Source: Scatosoma sp045127595
Lineage (GTDB): Bacteria; Bacillota; Clostridia; Christensenellales; Borkfalkiaceae
Assembly (NCBI GenBank): GCA_045127595.1
Contig: JBGVQS010000013.1
Coordinates: forward strand, 105,435 to 169,434
Length of the DNA stretch: 64,000 nucleotides
Direction: 5' to 3'
Below are positions 12,201-19,019 of this stretch, piece after piece. Every line of letters starts with the position of its first letter. Position 1 is the stretch's first letter. The notes beneath the pieces are model-generated. The model worked only from the letters and a program-made list of their open reading frames with translations, was not told the origin of the DNA and made no database searches. Both the position numbers and the translations under genes were made by a program.

Positions 12201-14904
12201 GTTTATCCGTATCGTTAGAAGAAAGATATACGTCAAACGTGATTTGCCAATCTTTTGTAAGATCGATCGCGTCAACCATATTCATGGAAGCCCAAGCCGC
12301 GTTCGGCGTAAGCTTTCCTGCCGCATATCCCCAACCAACGCTGCTGCCGTACGTTTCAAATACGTTTTCGTAAGGATTGGTTTCTATTTCCGTAATCGAA
12401 AAATCGTCCACGTAGGTATTTGCGCTTTTACTCTGCATTAAAATATACGCTTCGTCCGCAGGGATAGCCGCCTTTAACGTATCATACGTTACGCCGTCTA
12501 CCGAAATCGAGAAATATCCGTCTTCCACCGTGATAATTACCGTATGTAAATCACCGTTATAAAGATTTGCAGCTACGTCCGCAACCCAATTTACTCTGCT
12601 GAAACTGCTGCCGTAATACAGCGTTGCACCCAACGAATAGTTTACACCGCTGCCCGCTTGCGTATTTGTTTCCGCGTTCTCCGTCGGGAAGAACCCGAAA
12701 TTGAACTGTCTATTTACGTCTTTTGCGTCTTCGGAAGAAAGATATACCTTAAACGAAATTTCTTTTTTGCCCGTCAAGGAAATCTTCTTTACGGTGCTTA
12801 CGGAAGCCCATTCCGCATTAGGCATATATACGCCGTCCGTCGTCGACCAGCCCAAGCTGCCGCTGTACGCCGCGAATACTTCGTTTACCGCATTATCGTT
12901 CGAGAAATCAAGGGAAACTTCCCCTAAGGGGAGAAGCGTTGCGGTAAATTGTGCCACGTATTCCACGTCCCCCGTCGCCGCTACGATTTCCTTATCCCAA
13001 CCTGCAAAGGTATAGGTATAGTTTTCGTCCGCCGCTTTCGTAGGCGTTTCGCCTGCGTATACAGGGAGCGTGTTTTCTTCTACTGCGCCCGTTTGCAATA
13101 CCGTGCCGTCGTAATTTTTAAAGGTTACCGTGTAGAACGTAGGCGAATTTTCTTCTACCGTAATTTTAAAATTATCGAGAAGATTTTCCGTGCTCGTCGA
13201 TTGCATCAGCATATATGCGGTATCCGCAGGAATATCCGCCGTGAGCGCGCTATACGCAACGCCGTCTACCGCAATCGAAAGCTTTTTATCCGCAACCGAA
13301 ATTGTAACGCTGTGCCAAGTATCGTTATAAAGGGTTGCCGCAACGTCCGCGATCCAACCCGCTCTACCCAAGTTCGTACCCAACCAAAGGGTAGAACCAA
13401 ACGAGAAGCCTATACCTGCGCCTTCCAAAGTTGCCGTAGCTACCTTTTCTTCCGAGAAGAAGCCTACGTTGAATTGCTTATTTGCATCGGCAGAAGAAAG
13501 ATATACGTCAAAGGTAATTTCTTGATTCTTCGTCAAATCCAACGGCGTTTTTAACTGCGTGGACGCCCATTCCGTATTCGCAACAAAATTACCGTTTACC
13601 GCCGACCAACCTGCGCCGTTAAAGTTCGCGAAATACGTACCGTCTTTTAACGAATCGAAGTCATAATCTACGTCCGTGGGCGCGCTATCCGCGATATATA
13701 AATTGTCGATATAGCTTTCCGTGCCGACTGCGCGGAATACCAAATATGCTTGGTTTGCAGGCGCGTTAAATTGCGCCGTACCGCCATTCCCGACCAAAGC
13801 ATTGCCGTCTAATGCGTAGGAAACTTTGCCGCTGTCCACGAAAATTTCTAACGTGTGCGCTTTGCCGTCGATACAGTTGATCGACATACCGTCGTAATAC
13901 GTACCTGACGTACAGTCTACGTAGCTGTTTACGCCGATTGTATTCCCGTCGCTAAACGGAAGGTGGATAAACAAGCCGTTCCCCCACATATTGCCTGCCG
14001 CCGTATCCAAAAGACCTACGTCGAAGGTCGCCGCCGTCGAATAGAAATCAAAGGAAATGTATTTCTTCCCCGTCAAATCCAACGCTTGGTTGTATTTGGT
14101 TGCCGAAGCGTTATACAACGCGCCTGCGTTTACGGGATGATATTTTCCGTCGCCGCCCGTCCAACCGTCGAGCGCCATCGGCGTGAAATCGTTCAAATCC
14201 GTTTTATCCGTGAAATCAACGTCCGTTACGCTTTCTTCTTTTGCAGGCTTGCTGCTTGCGATATATAAATTATCGATATACGAACCTTCGGGCGCGCGCA
14301 AAACGAGCTGTACGCTGTCCGCAGGAATCGCTACGGTCGCGTTCGTAAATACGTCCGCTCCGTCGATTTTAAACGTCAGGTTCGTCCCATCGGAAGCAAT
14401 TTCGAGCTTATGCGCATACCCGTCAACCGCGTTACCGATCAGCGTATAATCGGAAAGCCAACCTGTATTCGCGTCGATATAGGTATCCAAACGAATCCAA
14501 CCCGAAGCCATACAGTGCATACCAACGCCCGTTGCCCAAGGATTTACCGTTTCCGCATAAGGCAACAGCATAAGGTCAAACGGGCAAGCGCTTGCGTAGA
14601 AATCCAAGGAAATATACTTGTTTTCATTGAGTGCGATCGCTTGCTCTAAGTATGCGATTTGAGCATTCTCAGCGATTGAATTATCGGGCGTAAGAACCCC
14701 TTTGGATACTTTCCAACCGTAATTACTTGTCGGTGCTTTAAACGCCGCGCCGTCCATCGTATCGGTGAAATCGTATTCTACCGTAGCGGCGTTTTCTGCC
14801 TTTGCGGTTTCGTGTGATTGCAAACCAAAGGCAACGCCGCCTAAGGTGCAAAACGCAGTCAACGCGCAAAGCGCACCTATCCATTTCTTTTTATCACTTT
14901 TCAT
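6214..14904 (-). CDS. Giant secreted glycan-active modular protein (2896 aa: LamG-like, InlB-like, beta-helix, IPT, F5/8C-like)
   Basis: The start is the ATG at 14904, preceded by AGGAGAAAGGTT; an upstream in-frame ATG overlaps this site. A signal peptide covers about residues 1-40. Modules in order: nine LamG-like beta-sandwiches between about 25 and 1805, with InlB-type repeats inserted at about 590-658 and 1018-1088; a conserved domain at about 1888-2055 (IRLSTPTGMRFTSKL onward); a right-handed parallel beta-helix at about 2058-2650; an IPT/TIG-like Ig fold at about 2658-2735; and an F5/8 type C-like terminal domain. The beta-helix part resembles glycosidases of the GH141 type (GVRARYP and YHFENS segments), but the catalytic assignment is inference. 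There is no LPXTG, SLH or dockerin at the C-terminus. It is encoded between the 40-residue ORF and the permeases. It probably binds and cleaves a complex polysaccharide outside the cell. Confidence 0.9.
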   Translation of the reverse strand: MKSDKKKWIGALCALTAFCTLGGVAFGLQSHETAKAENAATVEYDFTDTMDGAAFKAPTSNYGWKVSKGVLTPDNSIAENAQIAYLEQAIALNENKYISLDFYASACPFDLMLLPYAETVNPWATGVGMHCMASGWIRLDTYIDANTGWLSDYTLIGNAVDGYAHKLEIASDGTNLTFKIDGADVFTNATVAIPADSVQLVLRAPEGSYIDNLYIASSKPAKEESVTDVDFTDKTDLNDFTPMALDGWTGGDGKYHPVNAGALYNASATKYNQALDLTGKKYISFDFYSTAATFDVGLLDTAAGNMWGNGLFIHLPFSDGNTIGVNSYVDCTSGTYYDGMSINCIDGKAHTLEIFVDSGKVSYALDGNALVGNGGTAQFNAPANQAYLVFRAVGTESYIDNLYIADSAPTDVDYDFDSLKDGTYFANFNGAGWSAVNGNFVANTEWASTQLKTPLDLTKNQEITFDVYLSSADANKQFNVGFFSEEKVATATLEGAGIGFSFGSTLWLGTNLGRAGWIADVAATLYNDTWHSVTISVADKKLSIAVDGVAYSALTADIPADTAYMLMQSTSTENLLDNFKITVEENSPTFYTVTFKNYDGTVLQTGAVEENTLPVYAGETPTKAADENYTYTFAGWDKEIVAATGDVEYVAQFTATLLPLGEVSLDFSNDNAVNEVFAAYSGSLGWSTTDGVYMPNAEWASVSTVKKISLTGKKEISFKVYLSSEDAKDVNRQFNFGFFPTENAETNTQAGSGVNYSLGATLYYGSSFSRVNWVADVAANLYNGDLHTVIITVEDGYFSISVDGVTYDTLKAAIPADEAYILMQSKSANTYVDDFSITEIETNPYENVFETYGSSVGWGYAAGKLTPNAAWASMNMVDAIDLTKDWQITFDVYLSSNDTDKQFNVGFFASKNEQTNAQANTGLTLSFGSTIWVSTNFGRNGWASEAVNDYFTDGLHSVCLTMEDKVVTLTVDNEAPVFLTNGIPYTLTLAEDSVYLLFQGTSTETYIQNYAVEEILPTLYTVTFKNWDGTVLQTSEVEENTLPVYASETPTKEADEENTYTFAGWDKEITVATGAAEYVAQFTATPIPEEPLGDVSLDFSDNAADEVFAAYSASAGWSAVGGVYKANGEWASVSSIKKISLTEKKEISFNVYLAAEDVEDAARQFNFGFFPTADVEANTKAGSGVNYSFASTLWKDSAFSKNNWVADVGINLYDGSVHTVVFTVENGYLSIAVDGVAYDTLKAAIPADEAYILMQSKSTNTYVDNFVIADDILDELSLDFANSAQSEYFSELANGGWTVENGRYYPTQAGELFNASATKVSQRISLTGTKYISFDFYSTAATFDVGLLDAAASSLWGNGLFIHLPYSDGTIGVTTNVDCTAGTYKFGSTVNVLDGKAHNLKIAIVDGEVSYYLDGVLLSESKADVPAEQAFIVFRAVGKTSYIDNLIVSDSDIEYVAPITYLEELSLGFEDSADSDNFVALALDGWTVTDGKYAPAQAGAMYNASAVRSVLPIDLTGTKYISLDFYSTAATFDIGFLDTAAENMWGNGLFIHLPYNDKTTIGVDTYVDCGGSYIGGVAQNPMDGKAHNLLMIVKEGKVAYYLDGVAFSFTADIPSDSAYFVLRAVGTESYIDNLTISGSETTLGEVTLDFSEEVSSKIFTTYYNNGWSVADGKYLPYGVDSTVQTFYKLDLTQNWDIRFNVYLSGTFNIGFFAEPTANSVGAGKSFAFGETLWLGSSLGRNDWIADVGVNLIDNSLHEVRITVLNGNISIAVDGISYNYVLTTAIPTQKAYLLMQATDVNTYVDDFSISALSAYMLTVKNIYGVAIETVEATGYYTLPERDNDGTIQFIGYYYGGRVYRSTNEISVTENSDLIAIYAQLTMVEGGSIRLSTPTGMRFTSKLDEGAYEYLTELGVVQIGTLIAKAEDVVVDGDYSGLYYNNAYTHLNIVSKVGKFENGAYTYTGVIVNVKPSHYDWLFAARGYIKVTYFDGYELAFYSEGVSRSVANVAKMAYEDRSDTVTQIGETKYLYLTADGDYSPYTEEQLNILQSFLVEKAVYVSVDGNDNNDGTTLEKAVKTFEKAAELTQGSSDALILLDDGEYTLSSTATLGSNVTVKSLTKNGATLSGSKVVDNGTIVEKTDGTLGRVWEIPYSEKINQLYINNSYGVRARYPDAGQELRLFNADETLRTISVFTDDLNGFTAADLQNSVMVTSIQWAESYLRVKSLSNKTLSTGLALTDLRFADVDNVVFVRDLEISPRTSYHFENSKAFLNAQGEWFYDESAQKIYYLPYDNQTLENTTVRIPVTETLVALKGASGELVTNVTFDGVNFMYTANKSVDGKIGGQANANNAFEYANVGGMLNGRTNSAIEAEFVDNITFINNVFACTGAGALDFLQGTSNVTIENNLFRTVGGNGVLVGTLNMDVGAFDAIYAADNSVINTDVYTVNNYFTEIGWQEYGSCAVVYTYAANSKINQNTINNVAYTGISLGWGWEYIPEGAYLENNEILNNRITNVMTTMNDGGGIYLVGCQPNTLVSGNYIANFYNGVYKYPVDLRDDEETEQYWWANAGIYLDTAAGGSTESNPIVVENNYIADDIENQKYEFCNAVKVPNNAVHSKYYFTIDGLTQDEVSSINMSNGVTADDVSGAGASGFSLIPTETILFGAHMLDENTLTVYGAGFGESYDGSLTVNGVQVISGDVIAWSDSEITFTTSAYAGSSANVQVNNSNRLYTAMNVDVASDLAQFDGYIDVSNPNTWYTKLDVSKKTIGSVTSTSGTSAYAKDGLYYTAWESAEDDEAASITFTLKVKGMTIDTFILYDRMETDEEEAEYRKNIRIVGITAAGGEVTLYESGDAQAYTNFGMLILDMESLGYGNTTFNGFRIEKVGGGQLSVAEIAII

Positions 14905-14934
14905 AACCTTTCTCCTAACCATAAAACGGTTAAA

Positions 14935-15057
14935 TTAGTCCCAGATATCCGTGCCCCAGTCATCATCACTGTCGCCGCCGTAGTTCGGGCTAGTTCTGAT
15001 AGGTTCTTCCTTGAAAAGTACAATTTCAATTTTAAGCAATTCGTAATTTTTTTCCAT
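14935..15057 (-). CDS. Small acidic protein of 40 residues, unknown
   Basis: An open frame of 40 codons lies in the 176 bp between the two big secreted-protein genes, on the same strand. The ATG at 15057 has AAAGGA about 10 nt upstream; an in-frame ATG at 15066 would add three residues but lies almost on top of the purine stretch. The product begins MEKNYELLKIEIVLFKEEP and continues IRTSPNYGGDSDDDWGTDIWD. It has a short amphipathic first half and a Gly/Asp/Trp-rich, strongly acidic tail. It has no signal peptide and no membrane helix. Its stop is 30 bp from the start of the giant gene and its start is 23 bp from the previous stop, so it is translated within the operon if it is real. I do not recognise a characterised family; by memory, similar short acidic ORFs occur in gut clostridia, which I cannot verify. 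Confidence 0.6.
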   Translation of the reverse strand: MEKNYELLKIEIVLFKEEPIRTSPNYGGDSDDDWGTDIWD

Positions 15058-15080
15058 GATTTTCATTTCCTTTTGCTGTT

Positions 15081-17855
15081 TTAAATAACCGCTACTTCTG
15101 CAATGCAGAGATATGCGCTGCCACTCGTCAGTTTCTTTTGAATTTTAAAGCCGCTAAATACCGTGTCTTTATGCCCGATAGTAGCCATATCCAACACAAA
15201 TACGTCGTTGCTTGCATAAACGGGTACGTTTTCTTCCGTCGTTTCATAGAGGAGAATTTCCGAACCGTCCGATTTCAAACCGTATACCTTGAAATCCTGT
15301 CGGCATTCGGGTTGATCCACTTCCGCTCTTGCATAGATCAGGAGTTTTTGTACTCTGTTTCTATCGGCAAGCTTGAAGGATACCCATGCGCCTTCCGCGT
15401 CCGCGGGATCGTTGCTCGCCATCGACCATACCGTCGAAGTGTAGCCGTCCCCGATATTGCTAGGAGCGTTGGGGTTCAAGGTACTGCTCGCTTGGAAATC
15501 GGTTAATTCCTGTGTGATTGCCATACCGAGCTTCGCAAGTTCCGTCATCGCACCGTCGTATTTCCCGTCGCCGTTCCAGTCCTTTTCAAAACGAGTGTAC
15601 ATACATTCGTCCTGTTCGACGTTCATGGTTGCATAAATCTTATTCGACGTATGTCCGTCCTTTTTCATCAGGAACACGTCGCCGCTTTGATATGCGGAGG
15701 ATTTAAAGGAAATCCAACGGTCTTTCCATTCGACGATGTCGTCAATACCGACCTGCGTTACTTCGCCGTTCTTACCGTAAACGATTAACGCGCCGTCCTT
15801 TTTACCGCCAAGGTTATACCCAAAAACGGTCGTAACCGATTTGCTCTTGGTTCTAAATCCCGTCAAGACCGCTTCCGTAGGCAACAGCGTAAAGCCGTCT
15901 TCTTTTACGCCCGCCGCCGCGAAGATTTCGCTCTTATCCGATTCTTTCGCTTCGATAATCTTGTAATACTCGATTTCGCCCTTTACGTCCTTTTTGGCGT
16001 TGATGTCTTCGTATTGCTGGGTATTTACGTCCTTTGCAACGTAGTTGTTTTCTACCAAAAGCTTACTTTCGTTGCTGTCGCCGCCCGAGTTGGAATCCAA
16101 ATAGATCCCTGCGTTTGCCCACCAGATCTGCCCTGCTTGGGAGATGTCTTCGGGATATTTATATACGGAGTTGTACGATTCCCCAATATAGTTATTCGTG
16201 ATCCTCGAATAAGGCATACAACCGATCGTATAGATAGGACCGCCGTCCGACAGCAAGCCGTTACAATTCGTCAAACGGTTATAGCTGACGTTGAATCTTT
16301 CCAAGAACGGATACGTCGTTGGAACCCAACCCCAACCGATACTAATACCCGAATAGCGCACGTTGTTAATCGTGTTGTAGCAAATGCTTACGTTTACGCC
16401 GTAATTGAAGATGACCGCGCAAGCGTCGTAATCCTGCCAACCGATATCCGTAAAGTAGTTGTTGCTCACGTCTACGTTTTGGATAAACGTTCTTGCGTCC
16501 GTGCTTACCATGGTAATATCGTACGAAGTCGCACTTGCGAGAATCCCGTTCCCGCCGACGCCGCGGAAGATATTCTTTTGTACCGACGAGTTATGCACGC
16601 CTTGCACAAAGTCGATCGCGCCGCCGCCCATACAAGCAAACAAGTTGCCGCTAAACGTAATATTTTCCGCATATTCAAAGCTGAGCGCCGCTACGGGACG
16701 TCCGTCGTTCAAGCCGCCGGAAATGCGCTTCGTTTCAATGTTGTCGTTTCTATTCGCCTGACCGCCGACTTTGCCGTCTACCACTTCGTTTTTGGTGTAT
16801 TTGAAATTCACGCCTTCAATATGGATACCCGATACGTTCGCTTCGAGTTCCCCTTCAACCGACATCAAAACTTCGGTATAGGGAATACGCACCGTCGTGT
16901 TTTCAAGCGTTTCGGTTGCATAGGGCAAGTAGTAAACGCAAGCGTCGTTTTCCGACCAGAACCATTCTCCGCTAACGTCCATAAACGATATCGAGTTTTC
17001 AAAATGGTATCCGCATCTAGGACGGATCGTCAAGCCTTCGCGCGCAAATACGAAACTGTCGTCCCCAGAAATTTGCACACGAGCAAAATCGTTTTCCATC
17101 TTCACGTTCTTTACGCGCAAGTAGGATTCCGACCACATGATCGCGACCGTCATGGTCGAACCGACGAAATCTTCCTGCTCAAACTGCGCTATGTCTTGAC
17201 GATCGAGAATAATTTCACGAAGCGTTCTATCCATATTCAACAAACGGAGTTCTTCCCCGGAGTTGGGATATCTTGCGCGAATCCCGTAATTGTCGTTGAG
17301 ATACAACTGGTTGATTTTATTATCGCAAGGGATTTTCCAATATCTTTTGCCGCCGAAAAGGTTTGCGTCTTTCGCTTCGGTGATTTCCGCAGCCTTTACC
17401 TGCTTAGAACCGCTGACCGTCGCTTTGTTCGCGTTACGGCTTCTTATGTAGAGTTCCCCGCCATTTACGTCGTCTTCAATCAGTTTTACGGTGGAGTCCA
17501 CGTAATATTCGCCGTCGTCCAAAAGGATCATTGCGTCCCCCATATTCCCTTGCGCATACCATTCGCGAACGAGCAACTGCGCCTGATTGATGGACGTAAC
17601 CGCCTTTTCCCAAGACGAGCCGTCGTTTGCGTTATCCCCGTCGGGAGATACGTGTACCGTATACTGCGGCGTTACTTCCGTATAAGGAACGCTGATGTTT
17701 TCCTCAAACGCAGTATGCGTAGCAGCCGCCGTTTGCAAAGTGTTATCGCTTACCTGATACGCACCGTTTTTGTTCATCATCACGCCGCTAACAACCGCAG
17801 CTCCGATGCAAAGCGCCATACCGCATGCAACGATAATCTTTAACCATTTTTTCAT
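15081..17855 (-). CDS. Secreted right-handed beta-helix protein, GH141-like (924 aa)
   Basis: The start is the ATG at 17855 with CGGAGG 8 nt upstream; the longer TTG start overlaps that site. Residues 1-30 form a hydrophobic signal or anchor segment (WLKIIVACGMALCIGAAVV). After a short linker comes YTVHVSPDGDNANDGSSWEKA, the usual first strand of the carbohydrate-active beta-helix class. The helix itself covers about 75-650 with repeated N-rich coils (NNYFTDIGW, NTINNV). An IPT-like fold and an F5/8 type C-like terminal domain follow. This is the same architecture as the last 840 residues of the giant protein at 6214-14904, so it is that enzyme module as a free protein. It is the first gene of the operon, with a regulated promoter at 17958-18023. 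Glycosidase activity is inferred from fold and context; family GH141 is a guess. Confidence 0.88.
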   Translation of the reverse strand: MKKWLKIIVACGMALCIGAAVVSGVMMNKNGAYQVSDNTLQTAAATHTAFEENISVPYTEVTPQYTVHVSPDGDNANDGSSWEKAVTSINQAQLLVREWYAQGNMGDAMILLDDGEYYVDSTVKLIEDDVNGGELYIRSRNANKATVSGSKQVKAAEITEAKDANLFGGKRYWKIPCDNKINQLYLNDNYGIRARYPNSGEELRLLNMDRTLREIILDRQDIAQFEQEDFVGSTMTVAIMWSESYLRVKNVKMENDFARVQISGDDSFVFAREGLTIRPRCGYHFENSISFMDVSGEWFWSENDACVYYLPYATETLENTTVRIPYTEVLMSVEGELEANVSGIHIEGVNFKYTKNEVVDGKVGGQANRNDNIETKRISGGLNDGRPVAALSFEYAENITFSGNLFACMGGGAIDFVQGVHNSSVQKNIFRGVGGNGILASATSYDITMVSTDARTFIQNVDVSNNYFTDIGWQDYDACAVIFNYGVNVSICYNTINNVRYSGISIGWGWVPTTYPFLERFNVSYNRLTNCNGLLSDGGPIYTIGCMPYSRITNNYIGESYNSVYKYPEDISQAGQIWWANAGIYLDSNSGGDSNESKLLVENNYVAKDVNTQQYEDINAKKDVKGEIEYYKIIEAKESDKSEIFAAAGVKEDGFTLLPTEAVLTGFRTKSKSVTTVFGYNLGGKKDGALIVYGKNGEVTQVGIDDIVEWKDRWISFKSSAYQSGDVFLMKKDGHTSNKIYATMNVEQDECMYTRFEKDWNGDGKYDGAMTELAKLGMAITQELTDFQASSTLNPNAPSNIGDGYTSTVWSMASNDPADAEGAWVSFKLADRNRVQKLLIYARAEVDQPECRQDFKVYGLKSDGSEILLYETTEENVPVYASNDVFVLDMATIGHKDTVFSGFKIQKKLTSGSAYLCIAEVAVI

Positions 17856-17883
17856 TGTAAAATCCTCCGATATTTCCAATAAA

Positions 17884-17941
17884 ATATTATGCTGATTTCA
17901 CTTACTTTTTTGATAAAGAAAAAATGAACCGAGCATAATAT
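17884..17941 (-). promoter_or_regulatory. Long-range inverted repeat in the leader of the surface-protein operon
   Basis: ATATTATGCT at 17884-17893 and AGCATAATAT at 17932-17941 form perfect 10-bp arms separated by 38 nt. Both lie in the predicted 96-nt leader between the promoter and the start at 17855. The downstream arm ends about 14 nt before the Shine-Dalgarno site. The pairing could fold the leader RNA; any effect on expression is inference. Confidence 0.45.
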
Positions 17942-17957
17942 ACGATTATCTACGAAT

Positions 17958-18023
17958 ATTGTATAACAATTTTCTTTTTCAAACAATAGTTATTCGTTGC
18001 AGGTTATTGCCTTTTTGTTACAA
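17958..18023 (-). promoter_or_regulatory. Promoter and putative AraC-type operator of the surface-protein/transporter operon
   Basis: Read on the minus strand, TTGTTT (-35, 17981-17986) and TACAAT (-10, 17958-17963) are separated by 17 bp. Nine bp upstream of the -35 lies a 28-bp two-part element at 17996-18023, TTGTAACAAAAAGGCAATA plus a spacer and GCAAC. The same element at the same distance is found at 21234-21261 and 29549-29576. The position just upstream of the -35 is typical of an activator site, and the nearest regulator gene is the AraC-type gene at 18111-18956. Confidence 0.75.
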
Positions 18024-18110
18024 TCCGCTTTCCTTATAATAAAACGGCGTTTCGCACTGAAAACACCGTTCTATTTCGCTATGATATTCTCTTTAAAATT
18101 TTCTTTCCAA

Positions 18111-18956
18111 TTACTGCTTTTCAGGGAAAGATTTTCTATATTCCGATGGAGTAAACCCAAAATACCGTTTGAATTGACGGCAAAAATGCGGGTAATCGAA
18201 CATACCTACTCGGGTACAAACTTCCGTTACCGACCAGTCGGAATTCAACAACAAATACGCCGCCCGATCCATGCGGTAATTTTGTAAATATTTCTCCACG
18301 GAAATGTTTAAGCACTCCTTAAACAACCGATATAGGCTGACCCTGTGCATATTCACTTCGTTTGCAATATCCGAAATGCGTATGCCCCGTTCATAGTTTT
18401 TCTTGATATAGTCGATCGCCTTGTTCAAAAGATCTTCTTTCGCCGATTTGATGCCTTCTGATCTGTTCCGTTCGCTTTCTTTGATGAGGTTCCCCCAAAG
18501 CATATAAATGTTGCCCAAAACCATATATTCACCCCAAAGTTCGGGCTTTTTGACCGAATGAATAGAGCGCATAATCGCGCGAATCGTTTGGTAATTTTTC
18601 GGTCGAATAATATATCCGTCCACCCAATCCACCGCGTTTACCATTTTTTCCGCGATCGTACCGTGAAAAGCAACGAAATAATATTCCCAAGGTTCTTCCG
18701 CGTCCGCCTGATAAAAGGTTTCCTCGTTCGGACGGATCAAAAAGCCTTCATTCTTTTGCAAATGGTAGGTCTTACCGCCCACCGTGTATTTTCCTTTGCC
18801 CGACGTGATAAAATGCAAAAGGTAGTAATCGCGCTTGGTCGGTCCATATTGATTTGACGGCAAGCAGGTATGTTTTCCGTAATGATAAAAGGACAATTCG
18901 TTACTGTTTTTATCCGCAGGAAAAAACACCTCGGGATATGCGTTTCTTTTCTCCAT
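18111..18956 (-). CDS. AraC family transcriptional regulator
   Basis: The product has 281 residues. The N-terminal half is a cupin-like sensor domain with a YYLLHFITSGKGKY strand pair and a GFLIRPNE turn, typical of AraC regulators that sense sugars. The C-terminal 95 residues hold two helix-turn-helix motifs (GIRISDIANEVNMHRVSLYR, then the second helix pair ending FGFTPSEYRK). The ATG at 18956 was chosen for the GGGGGAAG just upstream. It lies 63 bp after the 701-residue gene on the same strand and has a possible promoter of its own in that gap. It is flanked by operons that share a 28-bp promoter element, so it is the best candidate for their activator. The inducer is unknown. Confidence 0.93.
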   Translation of the reverse strand: MEKRNAYPEVFFPADKNSNELSFYHYGKHTCLPSNQYGPTKRDYYLLHFITSGKGKYTVGGKTYHLQKNEGFLIRPNEETFYQADAEEPWEYYFVAFHGTIAEKMVNAVDWVDGYIIRPKNYQTIRAIMRSIHSVKKPELWGEYMVLGNIYMLWGNLIKESERNRSEGIKSAKEDLLNKAIDYIKKNYERGIRISDIANEVNMHRVSLYRLFKECLNISVEKYLQNYRMDRAAYLLLNSDWSVTEVCTRVGMFDYPHFCRQFKRYFGFTPSEYRKSFPEKQ

Positions 18957-18975
18957 TTTCTTCCCCCAAAACCGC

Positions 18976-19014
18976 ATTATTCGCAGTTTTCTTCTTATAT
19001 GTCAATTTTTGACA
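18976..19014 (-). promoter_or_regulatory. Possible promoter of the AraC gene with an overlapping palindrome
   Basis: On the minus strand TTGACA (19000-19005) and AATAAT (18976-18981) are 18 bp apart. The -35 is one arm of a perfect inverted repeat, TGTCAA-3-TTGACA, at 19000-19014. A near copy (13 identical bases, TCAATTTTTGACA) lies at 21412-21424 upstream of the oxidoreductase gene. It may be a second operator used in this locus. Confidence 0.5.
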
Positions 19015-19019
19015 ATTTT

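Noticed and set aside
1..15000. Possible CRISPR array or satellite repeats
   Set aside because: The periodic similarity has units of about 200 and 540-600 bp and follows protein modules in one reading frame; no short direct repeats with unique spacers were seen.
16014..17843. A 609-codon open frame on the plus strand
   Set aside because: It is fully antisense to the beta-helix protein gene, which has a signal peptide, a ribosome site and a paralogue. The mirror frame stays open because of codon bias; its translation is Arg/Val/Phe-rich without domains.
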